NCBI RefSeq assembly: GCF_009830105.1
Contig: NZ_WURB01000029.1
Span: forward strand, 1 to 47,358
DNA: 47,358 nt
Direction of reading: 5' to 3'
Source: Microvirga makkahensis
GTDB lineage: Bacteria; Pseudomonadota; Alphaproteobacteria; Rhizobiales; Beijerinckiaceae
Every line of letters starts with the position of its first letter. Positions within the stretch are counted from its first letter, which is position 1. Under the pieces are notes generated by a model, which worked only from the letters and a program-made list of their open reading frames with translations, did no database searches and was not told the DNA's origin. The position numbers were made by a program, and so were the translations under genes. Below, piece after piece: positions 1 to 9,231 of the stretch.

Positions 1-126
1 CAGCCGCCGGTGCGCGATGCGGGCGGAGATCCGGTGACCCCGGCGCGCGGCTCGGCGGTGCCCACCACCCGTCCCGGCCGCCCCCGCGAAAACGACGGCG
101 GCATGGAGCCCCAGCCCCAGGCGTAA
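1..126 (+). CDS. C-terminal end of an unidentified protein (5' partial)
   Basis: An open frame enters from the left edge and stops at TAA 124-126, giving the last 41 residues of a protein. The tail is rich in Pro, Gly, Arg and Thr, looks disordered, and ends in MEPQPQA. A strong hairpin terminator begins 13 bases after the stop, which supports a real gene end. The family cannot be recognised from this fragment. Confidence 0.55.
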   Translation, partial: QPPVRDAGGDPVTPARGSAVPTTRPGRPRENDGGMEPQPQA

Positions 127-138
127 CTCTGTCTGCTC

Positions 139-169
139 GAAGCACACGCGGTCCGGCCGCGTGTGCTTC
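139..169 (+). terminator. Hairpin terminator after the left-edge gene
   Basis: Bases 139-151 and 157-169 form a perfect 13-bp stem with a 5-base loop (TCCGG). A short T-run (cgttt) follows on the + strand. It lies just past the stop codon at 126, as expected for an intrinsic terminator, although the T tract is short. Confidence 0.7.
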
Positions 170-299
170 CGTTTCCCGAGCAACCGCGCATCCTCAACGA
201 GCCACAGGGCGGATTAAAGGGCCGGTCTGCTCCGTATCCTTGAGGCGCCCCTTGCGGGCGCATGAACCGTCCCGTCCGATCAAGGCCCGGCTGAACACT

Positions 300-821
300 A
301 TGATCGACCTCGATGCCCTTGCGGCAACCCTCCTCGACGTCATCCGGGCGCACCGCGCCTGGGCCCCCTTCATCGTCGGCGCGCTGGCCTTCGCGGAATC
401 CCTGGCATTCCTGTCGATCCTGGTCCCGTCCACCGTTCTGCTCCTGGGCATTGGCGCCCTGATCGGGGCGAGCGGCCTGGAATTCTGGCCCATCTGGTTG
501 GGGGCAGCCGTCGGAGCCATCCTCGGGGACTGGGTCTCCTATGCCATCGGATACAGGTTCAAGCACGCCGCGCTGCGGGTCTGGCCGTTGTCCCGCCATC
601 CGCATCTGGCTGATCGCTGCGAGCGGTTCTTCGCCCGGTGGGGTGCCTGGGGCGTCTTCCTCGGACGCTTCATCGGACCGATGCGGGCCGTGGTGCCCCT
701 GGTCGCCGGGATCTTCGCGATGCCGGTCCTGCTCTTCCAGACGGCCAATGTCGCCTCCGCCTTCGTGTGGGCCTTCGTGATGCTCGCCCCCGGCACGGGC
801 CTGTCCGCCCTGGCGAGGTAA
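300..821 (+). CDS. DedA family membrane protein
   Basis: This is a 173-residue inner-membrane protein of the DedA/SNARE-associated (VTT) family. Members are implicated in lipid flipping, membrane homeostasis and resistance to antimicrobial peptides. Hydrophobic segments are visible near the N-terminus, mid-protein and at the C-terminus. The family signature appears as FLGRFIGPMRAVVPLVAG (F-x-G-R-F-x-P-x-R), preceded by GDWVSYAIGYRFG-like residues. An in-frame TTG at 240 would add 20 residues, but that extension is Arg/Pro-rich and unlike the family, so ATG 300 is preferred. No strong ribosome-binding site is seen. The protein is slightly short for DedA, where about 200 residues is common. It stands alone, with a candidate terminator at 929-950. 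The substrate is not predictable. Confidence 0.85.
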   Translation: MIDLDALAATLLDVIRAHRAWAPFIVGALAFAESLAFLSILVPSTVLLLGIGALIGASGLEFWPIWLGAAVGAILGDWVSYAIGYRFKHAALRVWPLSRHPHLADRCERFFARWGAWGVFLGRFIGPMRAVVPLVAGIFAMPVLLFQTANVASAFVWAFVMLAPGTGLSALAR

Positions 822-827
822 AGGACC

Positions 828-857
828 GATTTACATGGCCGTTGGATTTACATGGCC
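828..857. repeat. Two copies of a 13-bp direct repeat
   Basis: The sequence GATTTACATGGCC occurs at 828-840 and 845-857 with a 17-bp period, just after the DedA stop codon. It has no obvious function and may be a small local duplication. Confidence 0.5.
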
Positions 858-928
858 CTTGTAGGGGCTGCATGGCTCCCCGCTCAGGCGGCGTGCGGCT
901 GGGCAGCATGATCGCCGATGCGTTCTCG

Positions 929-950
929 GGCGGCGCTTCGAGGCGCCGCC
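929..950 (+). terminator. Candidate hairpin terminator after the DedA gene
   Basis: GGCGGCGC (929-936) pairs with GCGCCGCC (943-950) across a 6-base loop. A TCCTGTTTT stretch follows on the + strand. It lies 108 bases after the DedA stop and before the convergent hypothetical gene, so it could serve either gene. Confidence 0.5.
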
Positions 951-1013
951 GGTCCTGTTTTCCCGGCCTGCCGCCGTCTCGGATCGCGAGAGCGGCCCCG
1001 ATCCGAGCAGACA

Positions 1014-1385
1014 TCAGCCTGCAAGGAAGAGTTCGTGCTGGCGCCAAGAGGTGGACGACCTGCGCTCCCTGGGCTTTGCCAGCGCGATCCGCTCCTCGAA
1101 GCGTATATGCGCCTCCTTGAGCAGGCGGCGCTTGCGGGCATAGGGCTGGGAGGCTGCCGTGACGTCTCGCACGATGGCGGCAGCGGCGGCGTAGAGATCG
1201 GCCGTCGCGGCATCGAGACCGGGATCGCGTTCGAACAGGGAAAGAAGACTTGCCAGGTTCTTTCGCAGGAGCGTCTGGAGGTCGCTGAGATAGGCCTCCT
1301 CTCCCCCGGCCTGAATCGCCTTCAGGATCGGAGCGATGAGGTTCAGCTTCTCCTGGATGGCTTCGTTGGGGGTCTTCTCCGTCAT
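1014..1385 (-). CDS. Hypothetical soluble helical protein
   Basis: This 123-residue protein has no recognised family. It is rich in Ala, Leu, Glu and Arg and looks all-helical, with no signal peptide or membrane segment. The start ATG at 1385 (MTEKTPNEAIQ) is chosen over an upstream in-frame start because a clear AGGAGA Shine-Dalgarno lies 9 bases before it. The extra 15 residues of the longer frame would be low-complexity Gly/Pro/Arg. It is transcribed in the same direction as the EamA gene upstream, about 120 bp away, and may be read with it. Function unknown. Confidence 0.6.
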   Translation of the reverse strand: MTEKTPNEAIQEKLNLIAPILKAIQAGGEEAYLSDLQTLLRKNLASLLSLFERDPGLDAATADLYAAAAAIVRDVTAASQPYARKRRLLKEAHIRFEERIALAKPRERRSSTSWRQHELFLAG

Positions 1386-1505
1386 GGGCAATCGTCTCCT
1401 GTTAGGGGGCCCGCCCAGTCCCTGATTCACAGGATGAGAGAATACCCTTTCAGGGTTAACCGACGGTTTCAGCCGAGGCTCTGCCCCGTCGCAACGCTCC
1501 CGGCC

Positions 1506-2366
1506 TTAGGCGAAACGCTTGGCGCCGGCGACGCAGGCGACGACGAGGGCCGTCGCCGCAATCATCGTCCAGGCGACCGGCTCGCGAAGCAGCAGGCCCG
1601 CCAGGGCCAGGCCGAAGAACGGCTGGAGCAGTTGCAGCTGCCCGACGGCCGCGATGCCCCCGAGCGCGAGGCCGCGGTACCAGAAGACGAAGCCGATCAG
1701 CATGCTGAAGATCGAAACATAGGCGAGCCCGACCCAGGCCGGCCCGCCGATCCCGCTCCAGGATTCCGGCATCGTGATCAGCGCGATCGCCGCCATCGCC
1801 GGCAGCGCCAGGAGCAGAGCCCATGAGATGACCTGCCAGCCGCCCAGCTTTCGCGAGAGCGTGGCTCCCTCGGCATAGCCGAGGCCGCAGAGCAGGATCG
1901 CGCCCACCATCGGCAGGTCGCCCGCGAGCGAGCCTGCGCCTCCGTTGGCAAGGGCAAAGCCCGCCATCGTCGCGGCGCCGAGGCACGAGAACAGCCAGAA
2001 GGCGGGCCTCGGCCGCTCTCCACCCCGCAGGACGCCGAAGAGAGCGGTCGCGAGCGGCAGGAGCCCGATGAAGACGATGGAGCGGGCCGAGGTGATGTGC
2101 TGGAGCGCGAGCGCCGTCAGCAGCGGAAAGCCTACGACGACGCCGAGCGCGACGACGGCGAGCGGTCCGAGATCGCCGCGCCGGGGCCTCGCCTGCCGGA
2201 GCACGACGAGGAGGGCCGCTCCCAGAAGCGCGGCGATCGCCGCCCGCGCGGAGGTCAGAAACAGGGGCGAGAAGTCGCCGACGGCGACCCGCGTGGCCGG
2301 GAGCGACCCGCTGAAGATGATGACGCCCAGGAGGCCGCTGCCCCATCCGTCGGTGGTTCGATCCAT
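1506..2366 (-). CDS. EamA/DMT family transporter
   Basis: This 286-residue integral membrane protein of the drug/metabolite transporter superfamily has two EamA repeats and about ten hydrophobic segments. The first repeat includes SGSLPATRVAV and LPLATALFGVL. The second begins near GWQVISWALLLALP and ends with a short basic tail (AKRFA), as in known members. Such proteins typically export amino acids or metabolites. Its start lies back-to-back with a MocR-type regulator gene, an arrangement often found when the regulator controls the exporter. A GAGAGGGG ribosome-binding site precedes ATG 2366. The substrate is not predictable from sequence. Confidence 0.85.
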   Translation of the reverse strand: MDRTTDGWGSGLLGVIIFSGSLPATRVAVGDFSPLFLTSARAAIAALLGAALLVVLRQARPRRGDLGPLAVVALGVVVGFPLLTALALQHITSARSIVFIGLLPLATALFGVLRGGERPRPAFWLFSCLGAATMAGFALANGGAGSLAGDLPMVGAILLCGLGYAEGATLSRKLGGWQVISWALLLALPAMAAIALITMPESWSGIGGPAWVGLAYVSIFSMLIGFVFWYRGLALGGIAAVGQLQLLQPFFGLALAGLLLREPVAWTMIAATALVVACVAGAKRFA

Positions 2367-2429
2367 GACGCCCCTCTCTTTCAGAGGCTGATCCTAGAAT
2401 GACGAGGCTGTTCCGCCAGAGACAATGCG

Positions 2430-2460
2430 ATACAATCCGTCAAAACTGTATTGATATGAT
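2430..2460. promoter_or_regulatory. Candidate operator and promoter between the EamA and MocR genes
   Basis: ATACA (2430-2434) and TGTAT (2447-2451) form an inverted repeat separated by 12 bases. A good -10-like TATGAT lies at 2455-2460 on the + strand, 25 bp before the regulator ATG. No strong -35 is visible. A GntR/MocR protein commonly binds its own divergent promoter, so an operator here is plausible but unproven. Confidence 0.35.
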
Positions 2461-2485
2461 CACCCACACAATCGGCGGAGCACCC

Positions 2486-3889
2486 ATGAAGGACGGACAC
2501 GGGACACGGACCGGCGAGGTCATGGCGGCGATCCGGTCGAAGGTGTCGACCCGCGCCCTCGTCGCGGGCGACAGGCTGCCCTCGATCCGGAGTTTCGCCG
2601 CGACCATGGGCGTATCCCCGTCCACAATCGTCGAGGCCTACGACCGTCTCGCCGCCGAGGGGCTGATCCGCGCCCGGCGCGGTTCCGGCTTCTACGTTGC
2701 CGGCCATGGATTGCCGCCGCTGGCGCTGTCGGAGGCGGAGCCGCGGCGCGACCGGGCCGTCGATCCCTTCTGGGTGTCGCGGCAGTCGCTCGATGCCGAT
2801 CCCGCGGCGGCGAAGCCCGGCTGCGGCTGGCTCCCGGCGGATTGGATGCCGCACGGCGCGCTTCGACGGGCTTTGCGGATTCTGGCGCGGGCGGAGGATT
2901 CGCTGCTCGCCGATTACGGCGGCACGCGCGGCTCGCCCGCCCTGCGCCGGCTGCTGCTCGGCCGGTTCGCCGCGGAGGGCCTTGAGATTGCCCCCGACCG
3001 GATCATGCTCACGGGCTCGGGGACACAGGCGATCGACCTGATCTGCCGCTTCCTGCTGAGGCCCGGCGATACGGTGCTGGTGGACGACCCGTGCTATTTC
3101 AACTTCCGGGCGCTGCTGCGGGCGCACCAGGTCAGGATCGTCGGCGTGCCGTACACACCGTCCGGCCCGGACGTCGCCGCCTTCGAGACGATCCTGAGCG
3201 AGGAGCGGCCGCGTCTCTACATCACCAATTCCGCGCTCCACAACCCGACCGGCGCCACCCTGTCGCCGCAGGCGGCCTACAGGGTCCTGAATGCAGCCTC
3301 GGCCCATGACCTGACGATCGTCGAGGACGACATCTTCGCCGATTTCGAGCCGGAACCCTCGCCGCGATTGGCCGTGCTCGACGGGCTCGACCGTGTCATC
3401 CGGATCGGGAGCTTCTCGAAGACCCTGTCCGCCTCGATCCGCTGCGGCTACATCGCCGCGCGGGCGGATTGGATCGAGTGCCTCGTCGATCTCCAGGTGG
3501 CCACGAGCTTCGGCGGACCGAGTCCCGTCGCGACCCAGCTGATCGCCGGCGTTCTCGCCGGAGGCGGCTACCGCAAGCACATGGAGGAACTGCGCCAGCG
3601 CCTCGCGCGGGCCAGACATGAAGTGGCGATCCGACTGGAGCCCCTCGGCATCCAGCCCTGGCACATGCCGCGCGGCGGCTTCTATCTGTGGTGCCGCCTG
3701 CCGGAGGGCCGGGACTCCGCCGCGCTTGCCCGCGCGGCCGTGGAGGAGAACGTAGTCCTCGCCCCCGGCAACGTGTTCAGCGTCTCGCAGACGGCCGGGT
3801 CCTTTCTCCGCTTCAACGTGGCGCAGTCGGGCGATCCGCGCATCATCTCCGTTCTCGGCCGGGCCATGGGGGTTCATCGTGCCGCATGA
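2486..3889 (+). CDS. MocR-family (GntR-HTH plus aminotransferase) regulator
   Basis: This 467-residue PLP-dependent regulator has an N-terminal GntR winged helix (residues about 10-75: LPSIRSFAATMGVSPSTIVE, then RGSGFYV) followed by an aspartate-aminotransferase-fold domain (about 100-465). The domain has SGTQAIDL near the cofactor pocket, NPTGATLSP, and SFSKTLSASIRCGY containing the expected Schiff-base lysine. The C-terminus has the RFNVA motif typical of class I folds. ATG 2486 is preferred over the longer frame from 2399 because GGAG lies 7 bases upstream and residue 1 sits just before the HTH. The gene is divergent from an EamA exporter and probably controls it in response to an amino-compound bound to PLP. 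Confidence 0.85.
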   Translation: MKDGHGTRTGEVMAAIRSKVSTRALVAGDRLPSIRSFAATMGVSPSTIVEAYDRLAAEGLIRARRGSGFYVAGHGLPPLALSEAEPRRDRAVDPFWVSRQSLDADPAAAKPGCGWLPADWMPHGALRRALRILARAEDSLLADYGGTRGSPALRRLLLGRFAAEGLEIAPDRIMLTGSGTQAIDLICRFLLRPGDTVLVDDPCYFNFRALLRAHQVRIVGVPYTPSGPDVAAFETILSEERPRLYITNSALHNPTGATLSPQAAYRVLNAASAHDLTIVEDDIFADFEPEPSPRLAVLDGLDRVIRIGSFSKTLSASIRCGYIAARADWIECLVDLQVATSFGGPSPVATQLIAGVLAGGGYRKHMEELRQRLARARHEVAIRLEPLGIQPWHMPRGGFYLWCRLPEGRDSAALARAAVEENVVLAPGNVFSVSQTAGSFLRFNVAQSGDPRIISVLGRAMGVHRAA

Positions 3890-4052
3890 AGCCGTCACGG
3901 TCACTCGGCACATTCAGAGGCGCGGCCGCCCATGCCCTGCCGAGAGGATGCTTCGGCGAGGCGGATCCGGCTCGCCGCTCAGACGGTGCGGCAAACCAGA
4001 AAGAGGGCTGTACCCACAGACAGGCGCAGAATGCGCTTGAGCATCGGACGTG

Positions 4053-4096
4053 AAGAGCGGACCCGCTTTTGGGATCCACTCCGATCCTCCGCTCTT
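4053..4096. repeat. Inverted repeat between convergent gene ends
   Basis: AAGAGCGGA (4053-4061) is repeated inverted as TCCGCTCTT (4088-4096) with a 26-base spacer. It lies between the MocR stop and the GGDEF-EAL stop, so it may act as a shared transcription end. No classical T-tract is present. The rest of 3890-4170 shows no gene. Confidence 0.4.
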
Positions 4097-4170
4097 GAGG
4101 AGCGCATCGTTCGGCACGCCCCGAAGGGCCGCGTCAGTGAAAAACCGGGTTTTCGTTCCCGCATGAGGCG

Positions 4171-6498
4171 CTAGCCTCTGGCTCGCATCCGGGGCATGTC
4201 GTCCTGCTCGCTCTGCCGGGCTCTTCGATCGTCCGCGATGAAAGCCGCGATGGCCTCGCGGGACATCGGCTTCGCGATGAAGTAGCCCTGGGCCTGGGAG
4301 GCGCCGGCCAGACGAAGGGCGTCGAGCTGTTCTTCCGTTTCCACGCCTTCCGCCGTCGTGCTCATCCTGAGATCGTTCGCGAGGCTGATCGTCGCCTTGA
4401 CGATGGCGCGGCTGTCCGGCGACCCCGTCATGCCACGCACGAAGGACTGATCGATCTTGATCTTATCGAAGGGGAAGCTCCTCAGATAGCTCATGGATGC
4501 GTAGCCGGTACCGAAGTCGTCGAGTGCGATCGAGACGCCAAGGGCTTTGAGCCGTTTGAGCGTCGCGGTCGACTCCTCCGTGAGCTTGACCGTCTCCGTG
4601 ATTTCCAGCACCAGACGGCTAGCCGGCAGGCCGGAGGCCGCCAAGGCCTGCTTGACGCTCGTGAAAATGTCCCGACGCTTGAACTGCATCGGAGAGAGAT
4701 TGACCGCAACCTTCAACGGGAAACTCCAGGTCATCGCCGTCGAGCAGGCCTCCTTGAGGATCCAGTCGCCGATCGGACCGATCAGGCCGGATTCTTCCGC
4801 GGTCGGAATGAACTCAAGTGGCGGGATCATTCCTTTCGTCGGGTGCTTCCATCGCACCAGGGCCTCGCAGCCCCATATCCGGTTTGTCGCCAGATCGAGG
4901 ATCGGCTGATAGAACAACTCGAATTCGTTGTTGTCATGGGCGCTCCTCAAGGCTCCCTCGAGTGCGCGGCTTTCTGCCCGAGCATCCTTGATGGTCGGAT
5001 CGTACAGGCGGTAGCCGCTGTCGGGATCGGACTTTGCCGCATACAGGGCGGTATCGGCCGACCTCATGAGCTCGGTCGAGGTCTTGCCGTCGGAGGATGC
5101 TGTCGCGACACCGATTGAAAGGCCAGCCTCCACTTCCCTGTTGTTGACCGTGCATGGAACCTTCATGGCGGCCTGAAGGGCCACGACGAGATCTATGATC
5201 TGCTGCCTGCCTCCGGCGACCGGCCGCTGAATGATGGCAAACTCGTCGCCGCCGATGCGGGCGATGAAATCGCTCTTTCTGAGACGTTCCCGCAGACGCC
5301 TCGCCACGGTTTGGATGACCTCGTCTCCCGCCGCGTATCCGTGATTGTCGTTGATGTCCTTGAACCGGTCGAGGTCGAGAAGGTGCAGCGCAAAATCCGT
5401 GCCGGACCTCTGAGATGTCAGGAACGTTCGTTTCAGCTCCTCGGTAAAGTACAGCCTGTTGGGAAGCTTGGTCAGAATGTCGTGGCGCGACAGGTAGCGC
5501 TCGCTGGCAGCGCGGAGAATGCCGGTCTTGACGTGCCTCAAGCCCAGGAGGCTCGTCGTTTCGATCGCGACATCCATGAAATAGGCCATGAACCGGATCA
5601 GGCGGGCTTCGAGGCGCCGCCCTGCCATGAGTTCCGCCACGGTCCTGCTGACTGCGACGCCGGCTGGGTAATGGGCGAGAGGATGAAGGGCGATCAATCG
5701 TTCTTTCCCGTCGATCCAGCTGACATCGCGGATCAGCGTCTGGCTGTTCCTGGCGATCATCCGTTGCAGAGGGGTGTTGGGTCTCCAGATTCTGCGTCCG
5801 ATCGCTCCCTCGGCATTCGGATGACGGACCAGAATGATGCCGTCGCGCCTGTAGAGCGTGATCGCCAGCGAGCGCGTCCTCAGGTGCTCGCCATAGATCC
5901 GCTCGAAATGGCCGATGTCGATGGTGGCTACGATGATGCCGAGGAAGTTTCCCTCGGCGTCCTTGATCTTCCGCGCGAGGGGGAAAATCGTTCTGCCCGT
6001 CCCCTGGACCCTTCTGGGTTCGCCGAGGGACATGATCAGCGATTCATCCGTCGAGAGAGCCCCATAATAGGATGTGTCCTTCAGATAGATGGGCTCGGCT
6101 TTGGGGTTTGGATTCGATGTGCCGACGATCCGCCCCCGGGCGTTGACGAGATCAATGCGGATGATCTGGGACAGGGAATGGGCCGCGCCGACCAATGTGG
6201 CCTTCGTGGTCTGAGACGCGGCGAAGGCGTCGAACTCGCTCGCCTGGAGGCATGCTTGCGGAATCCTGCCGACGACGTCGCGCAGAACGGTCTCGACGGA
6301 TTGAAGGGCCTCATCCGTCTGCTCCTGAAGAGCACGCGCGAGGCCGGTCAGATCGCCCTCCGCTCTCGCGAGATCGCCGCCATACCCGCGCGCGAACAGG
6401 ATGGCTGCGCCGAAAACGGCGGCAGCCGCGGCAACGATGCTGAGGGAAAAGATCAAATAGGCTGACACAATGGAGTTCGGCTCGGCTTTTTCGGACAA
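4171..6498 (-). CDS. Membrane GGDEF-EAL cyclic-di-GMP enzyme with Cache-type sensor
   Basis: This 775-residue protein turns over the second messenger c-di-GMP. An N-terminal membrane segment (about 12-36) is followed by a periplasmic Cache-like sensor (about 40-290; DTSYYGAL, FPLARKI, GIIVATIDIGHF). The second membrane span is expected near 297-320 but is only weakly hydrophobic. A GGDEF domain (about 340-500) keeps an intact RIGGDEFA near residue 414. An EAL domain (about 515-760) keeps CEALVRW near 542, EITE, DDFGTGYASM, KIDQSFV and AEGVET. Both synthesis and breakdown residues are present, so it could be bifunctional or have a regulatory GGDEF half. It lies 105 bp downstream of a sensor kinase on the same strand, so signalling through one operon is possible. 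Confidence 0.88.
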   Translation of the reverse strand: MSEKAEPNSIVSAYLIFSLSIVAAAAAVFGAAILFARGYGGDLARAEGDLTGLARALQEQTDEALQSVETVLRDVVGRIPQACLQASEFDAFAASQTTKATLVGAAHSLSQIIRIDLVNARGRIVGTSNPNPKAEPIYLKDTSYYGALSTDESLIMSLGEPRRVQGTGRTIFPLARKIKDAEGNFLGIIVATIDIGHFERIYGEHLRTRSLAITLYRRDGIILVRHPNAEGAIGRRIWRPNTPLQRMIARNSQTLIRDVSWIDGKERLIALHPLAHYPAGVAVSRTVAELMAGRRLEARLIRFMAYFMDVAIETTSLLGLRHVKTGILRAASERYLSRHDILTKLPNRLYFTEELKRTFLTSQRSGTDFALHLLDLDRFKDINDNHGYAAGDEVIQTVARRLRERLRKSDFIARIGGDEFAIIQRPVAGGRQQIIDLVVALQAAMKVPCTVNNREVEAGLSIGVATASSDGKTSTELMRSADTALYAAKSDPDSGYRLYDPTIKDARAESRALEGALRSAHDNNEFELFYQPILDLATNRIWGCEALVRWKHPTKGMIPPLEFIPTAEESGLIGPIGDWILKEACSTAMTWSFPLKVAVNLSPMQFKRRDIFTSVKQALAASGLPASRLVLEITETVKLTEESTATLKRLKALGVSIALDDFGTGYASMSYLRSFPFDKIKIDQSFVRGMTGSPDSRAIVKATISLANDLRMSTTAEGVETEEQLDALRLAGASQAQGYFIAKPMSREAIAAFIADDRRARQSEQDDMPRMRARG

Positions 6499-6603
6499 TC
6501 TCCGGCACCATTGGCTGGGAATTGTCGTTATTTCGTTAACTGGGAGCCCCGAGGCGAGCCTTGGCCGCGGGTCGTCCCGCCGCCCTCAGGCCGGACCGGA
6601 CAC

Positions 6604-8862
6604 CTACCCTGCCGAAACTTCGGCGAGAGGAGCGTCGACTGTGCAGACCACCCCGGTCGGAGCGAAGCTGATCTCGGCGCGGCCATTCAGATCGTGAGCC
6701 AGGCTGCGCTCGATGAGGCGGGTGCCGAACCCCCGCCGGCGCGGCTGCTCGACGGGCGGCCCGCCCGTCTCGGCCCAGACCAGGTGCAGGCGCGGGGCTT
6801 CCTTCCCGGTGAGCCTCCATTGGACGTTCACCTCTCCGCTGGTGTTGGAGAGAGCGCCGTACTTGACTGCATTCGTCGCCAGCTCCTGCAGGGCCATGGC
6901 GATGGCGAGGGCCATGCGGGGAGCGACCCTGACATCCGGCCCCTCCATATGCAGCCGCCTCCCACGCTCCTGACGGAAGGGGGCCATGGCTTCGCGAACC
7001 ACATCCCGGAGATTGGCGCTCTCCCAGTTCTCCTGGGTCAGCACGTCATGAGCCCGTGACAGGGCGAAGAGACGGGCCTCCAGAGCAGACCGGGCATCCT
7101 CCGTCGTGTCCGCGTTGCGCAGTGTCTGGGACGCGATCGACTGGACGGTGGCCAACGTATTCTTCACCCGATGGTTCAGCTCGTTGATCAGGAGCCTCTG
7201 GTGTGCCGCACCCTTCTTCTCCATGTCGATGTCCAGCACCGCCACGACGCTGGCGACAACCTTGCCCTCGTCGTTGCGGATGGGAGCCGCCGCAAGCCTC
7301 ATCCAGGCCATCGTTCCGTCACCGCGCCGGTACAGGTACTCTTCGGGCTCCGTGATCTCGCCGGTCAGGAGCGCCCGGGCGACGGGATACTCGTGCGGCT
7401 GGACTGGCCTTCCGTCAGGATGATGGAGCCCCCATTGCGGGTAGGCATCGAAGTCGGGGGTTGGGTGAATCGGATGGCGGAAGATCCGCTCCGCATGCGG
7501 GTTTCCCGTCACCACGCGACCCGAGGGGGCCTCGGTGATGATGATTCCGACCGGCACGTTCTCCAGCACGGCCTTCAGTCGGGCTTCGCTGGCGCTCAAG
7601 GCTTCGGCCGCCTGCCGGCGTTCGGTGACGTCGCGGAAGAATACGGCGACGCCGCTTCCCTCGACCGGAAAGATGCGCAGCTCGAGCCAGACGCTGCGCC
7701 CGTCGAAGACATAACAGTGCTCGAGGGTAACCGGCACCCGCTCCGTCATGGCCTTGCGATAGGCTTCCTCGGCGGGAGTTCCGAGCAAGCCAGGCCAGAC
7801 CTCCCAATGGGAGCGGCCGACGATCTCGCTCTCGGGGCGACCGTCGATCCTCAGCCCCTCGCTGTTGATCTGGATAATCCGGAAGCCCGGGTCGAGGAGG
7901 AGGAAGCCCTCTGTCATTCCCTCCAGGATGCCCCTGATCCGGGCTTCGCTTGCCCTGAGCCTCTCCTCGGATAGCTTGGCTTCGGTCACGTCGCTGCCTT
8001 CGGCGAAGATGCCGAAGATGCGCCCATGGGTGTCCCGGATCGGCTGGTAGACGAAGTTGACGAAGCGCCTCTCCGGCTTTCCGTGCGGCTCCCGCTGGAG
8101 CGTGAGCGGGATTCCGTTGCCGACGAACGCCTCGCCCGATGTGTAAACGGCGTCGAGGATTTCCCTGAAGCCTTGTTCGGCCACCTCGGGCAGGGCCTCG
8201 AGCGCCGGCTTGCCGAGAATGTCGCGATGGCCCACGAGCTGGTAATAGGAGGCATTCACCATCTCGAAGGTGTGCTCGGGACCGGTGAGCATGGCCATGA
8301 AGCCTGGCGCCTGGCGGAACAGCTCGCGCAGACGCTCGCGCTCGCCGGCGACCCGCCGCTCCGCGAGCACCTTGTCCGTCGTCTCCGTGCAGGCGCAGAA
8401 CACGCCGGCGATGGCGCCTCTGTCATCCCAAACGGGGTTGTAGGAGAAGCTGAACCAGGTGTCCTCGGGATAGCCGTTCCGCTCCATCGGAATGAGCAGG
8501 TCCTCCTGCCAGACCCCGTTGCCGGACAGGGTGCTGTCCACCAGAGGGGCGATCTGTTCCCAGATGTCGGACCACACCTCCGCGAAGGGCAACCCCAGCG
8601 CATGGGGGTGCTTGGCGCCGAAGATCGGGATGTAGTCGTCGTTGTAGAGGAAGGCGAGCTCGGGCCCCCAAGCGATGAACATGGCCTGCTTTGCGTTGAG
8701 CATCAGGCGCACGAGGGTGCGCAGGGATCGCGGCCAGGTCCCAGGCTCCCCCAGGGGCGAGGCGGACCAGTCGTGCGCGCGCATCCGCGCGCCCATCTCT
8801 CCGCCGCCTGAGAGGAAATCGGGTCTTGCGGGCGCCTCTCCGCCGGACAGCTTATCGAGCAT
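6604..8862 (-). CDS. Multi-PAS HWE-family sensor histidine kinase
   Basis: This 752-residue cytoplasmic sensor kinase carries about four PAS-type domains: about 30-160 with a typical SPLGEPGTWPRSLRTLV opening, about 180-300, about 310-425 and about 440-550. The HWE dimerisation/phosphoacceptor domain contains NELNHRVKNTLATVQ, with the phospho-His near residue 564. The C-terminal ATPase has ELATNAVKYGAL and the family-defining W-x-E in LVWAETGG. ATG 8862 is chosen because GAGGGG lies 6 bases upstream; the extension to 8988 is Arg/Pro-rich and off-family. HWE kinases in this order often sense light, redox or general stress. No partner response regulator is present. The GGDEF-EAL gene downstream may be co-transcribed. 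Confidence 0.88.
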   Translation of the reverse strand: MLDKLSGGEAPARPDFLSGGGEMGARMRAHDWSASPLGEPGTWPRSLRTLVRLMLNAKQAMFIAWGPELAFLYNDDYIPIFGAKHPHALGLPFAEVWSDIWEQIAPLVDSTLSGNGVWQEDLLIPMERNGYPEDTWFSFSYNPVWDDRGAIAGVFCACTETTDKVLAERRVAGERERLRELFRQAPGFMAMLTGPEHTFEMVNASYYQLVGHRDILGKPALEALPEVAEQGFREILDAVYTSGEAFVGNGIPLTLQREPHGKPERRFVNFVYQPIRDTHGRIFGIFAEGSDVTEAKLSEERLRASEARIRGILEGMTEGFLLLDPGFRIIQINSEGLRIDGRPESEIVGRSHWEVWPGLLGTPAEEAYRKAMTERVPVTLEHCYVFDGRSVWLELRIFPVEGSGVAVFFRDVTERRQAAEALSASEARLKAVLENVPVGIIITEAPSGRVVTGNPHAERIFRHPIHPTPDFDAYPQWGLHHPDGRPVQPHEYPVARALLTGEITEPEEYLYRRGDGTMAWMRLAAAPIRNDEGKVVASVVAVLDIDMEKKGAAHQRLLINELNHRVKNTLATVQSIASQTLRNADTTEDARSALEARLFALSRAHDVLTQENWESANLRDVVREAMAPFRQERGRRLHMEGPDVRVAPRMALAIAMALQELATNAVKYGALSNTSGEVNVQWRLTGKEAPRLHLVWAETGGPPVEQPRRRGFGTRLIERSLAHDLNGRAEISFAPTGVVCTVDAPLAEVSAG

Positions 8863-9010
8863 CGGCGGCCCCTCGAGCGGGTGCCAGCTTCCGGTACATC
8901 CGCCGCTCACGCCCCTCCAGGAGACGGCGGGCGGCGCGCACGTCCTCGCCGCCGACGGGCGCCTCGGACTCCGAGGCAAGCGAGACATTGTGGGGTTTGC
9001 GGATTCTCAT
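8852..9010 (-). CDS. Possible 52-residue ORF coupled to the sensor kinase
   Basis: The ORF runs from ATG 9010 to TAA 8852-8854 and encodes a basic, Arg-rich peptide beginning MRIRKPHNVSLASESEA. Its stop overlaps the kinase start by 11 bases, a typical translational-coupling layout. No strong Shine-Dalgarno precedes it and no family is recognised, so it may be a small regulatory protein or chance. Confidence 0.35.
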   Translation of the reverse strand: MRIRKPHNVSLASESEAPVGGEDVRAARRLLEGRERRMYRKLAPARGAADAR

Positions 9011-9231
9011 GAGGTCCGGTGAGGGGGCAGGCGGGCATCGGTTTGTGCCCCTGAATTAGCCTGCGGCTGCGCGAACACAAGGGTTCGTCCATGGCCACTT
9101 CGCCTCATGCGGGAAAAAAGGCGAACCTGTCGCCATGTTGAACCTGCTCCTACAACCAATTCGCTTTCGACGCGTTATCTCTGTTCGGTATATCGAGGCT
9201 CCTATCTCTTGCCCTCGAGCGCGAGAGGATC

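Noticed and set aside
2381..3913. 510-codon antisense frame over the MocR gene
   Set aside because: The GntR-aminotransferase reading on the + strand has clear motifs; the antisense frame has none and is a high-GC shadow.
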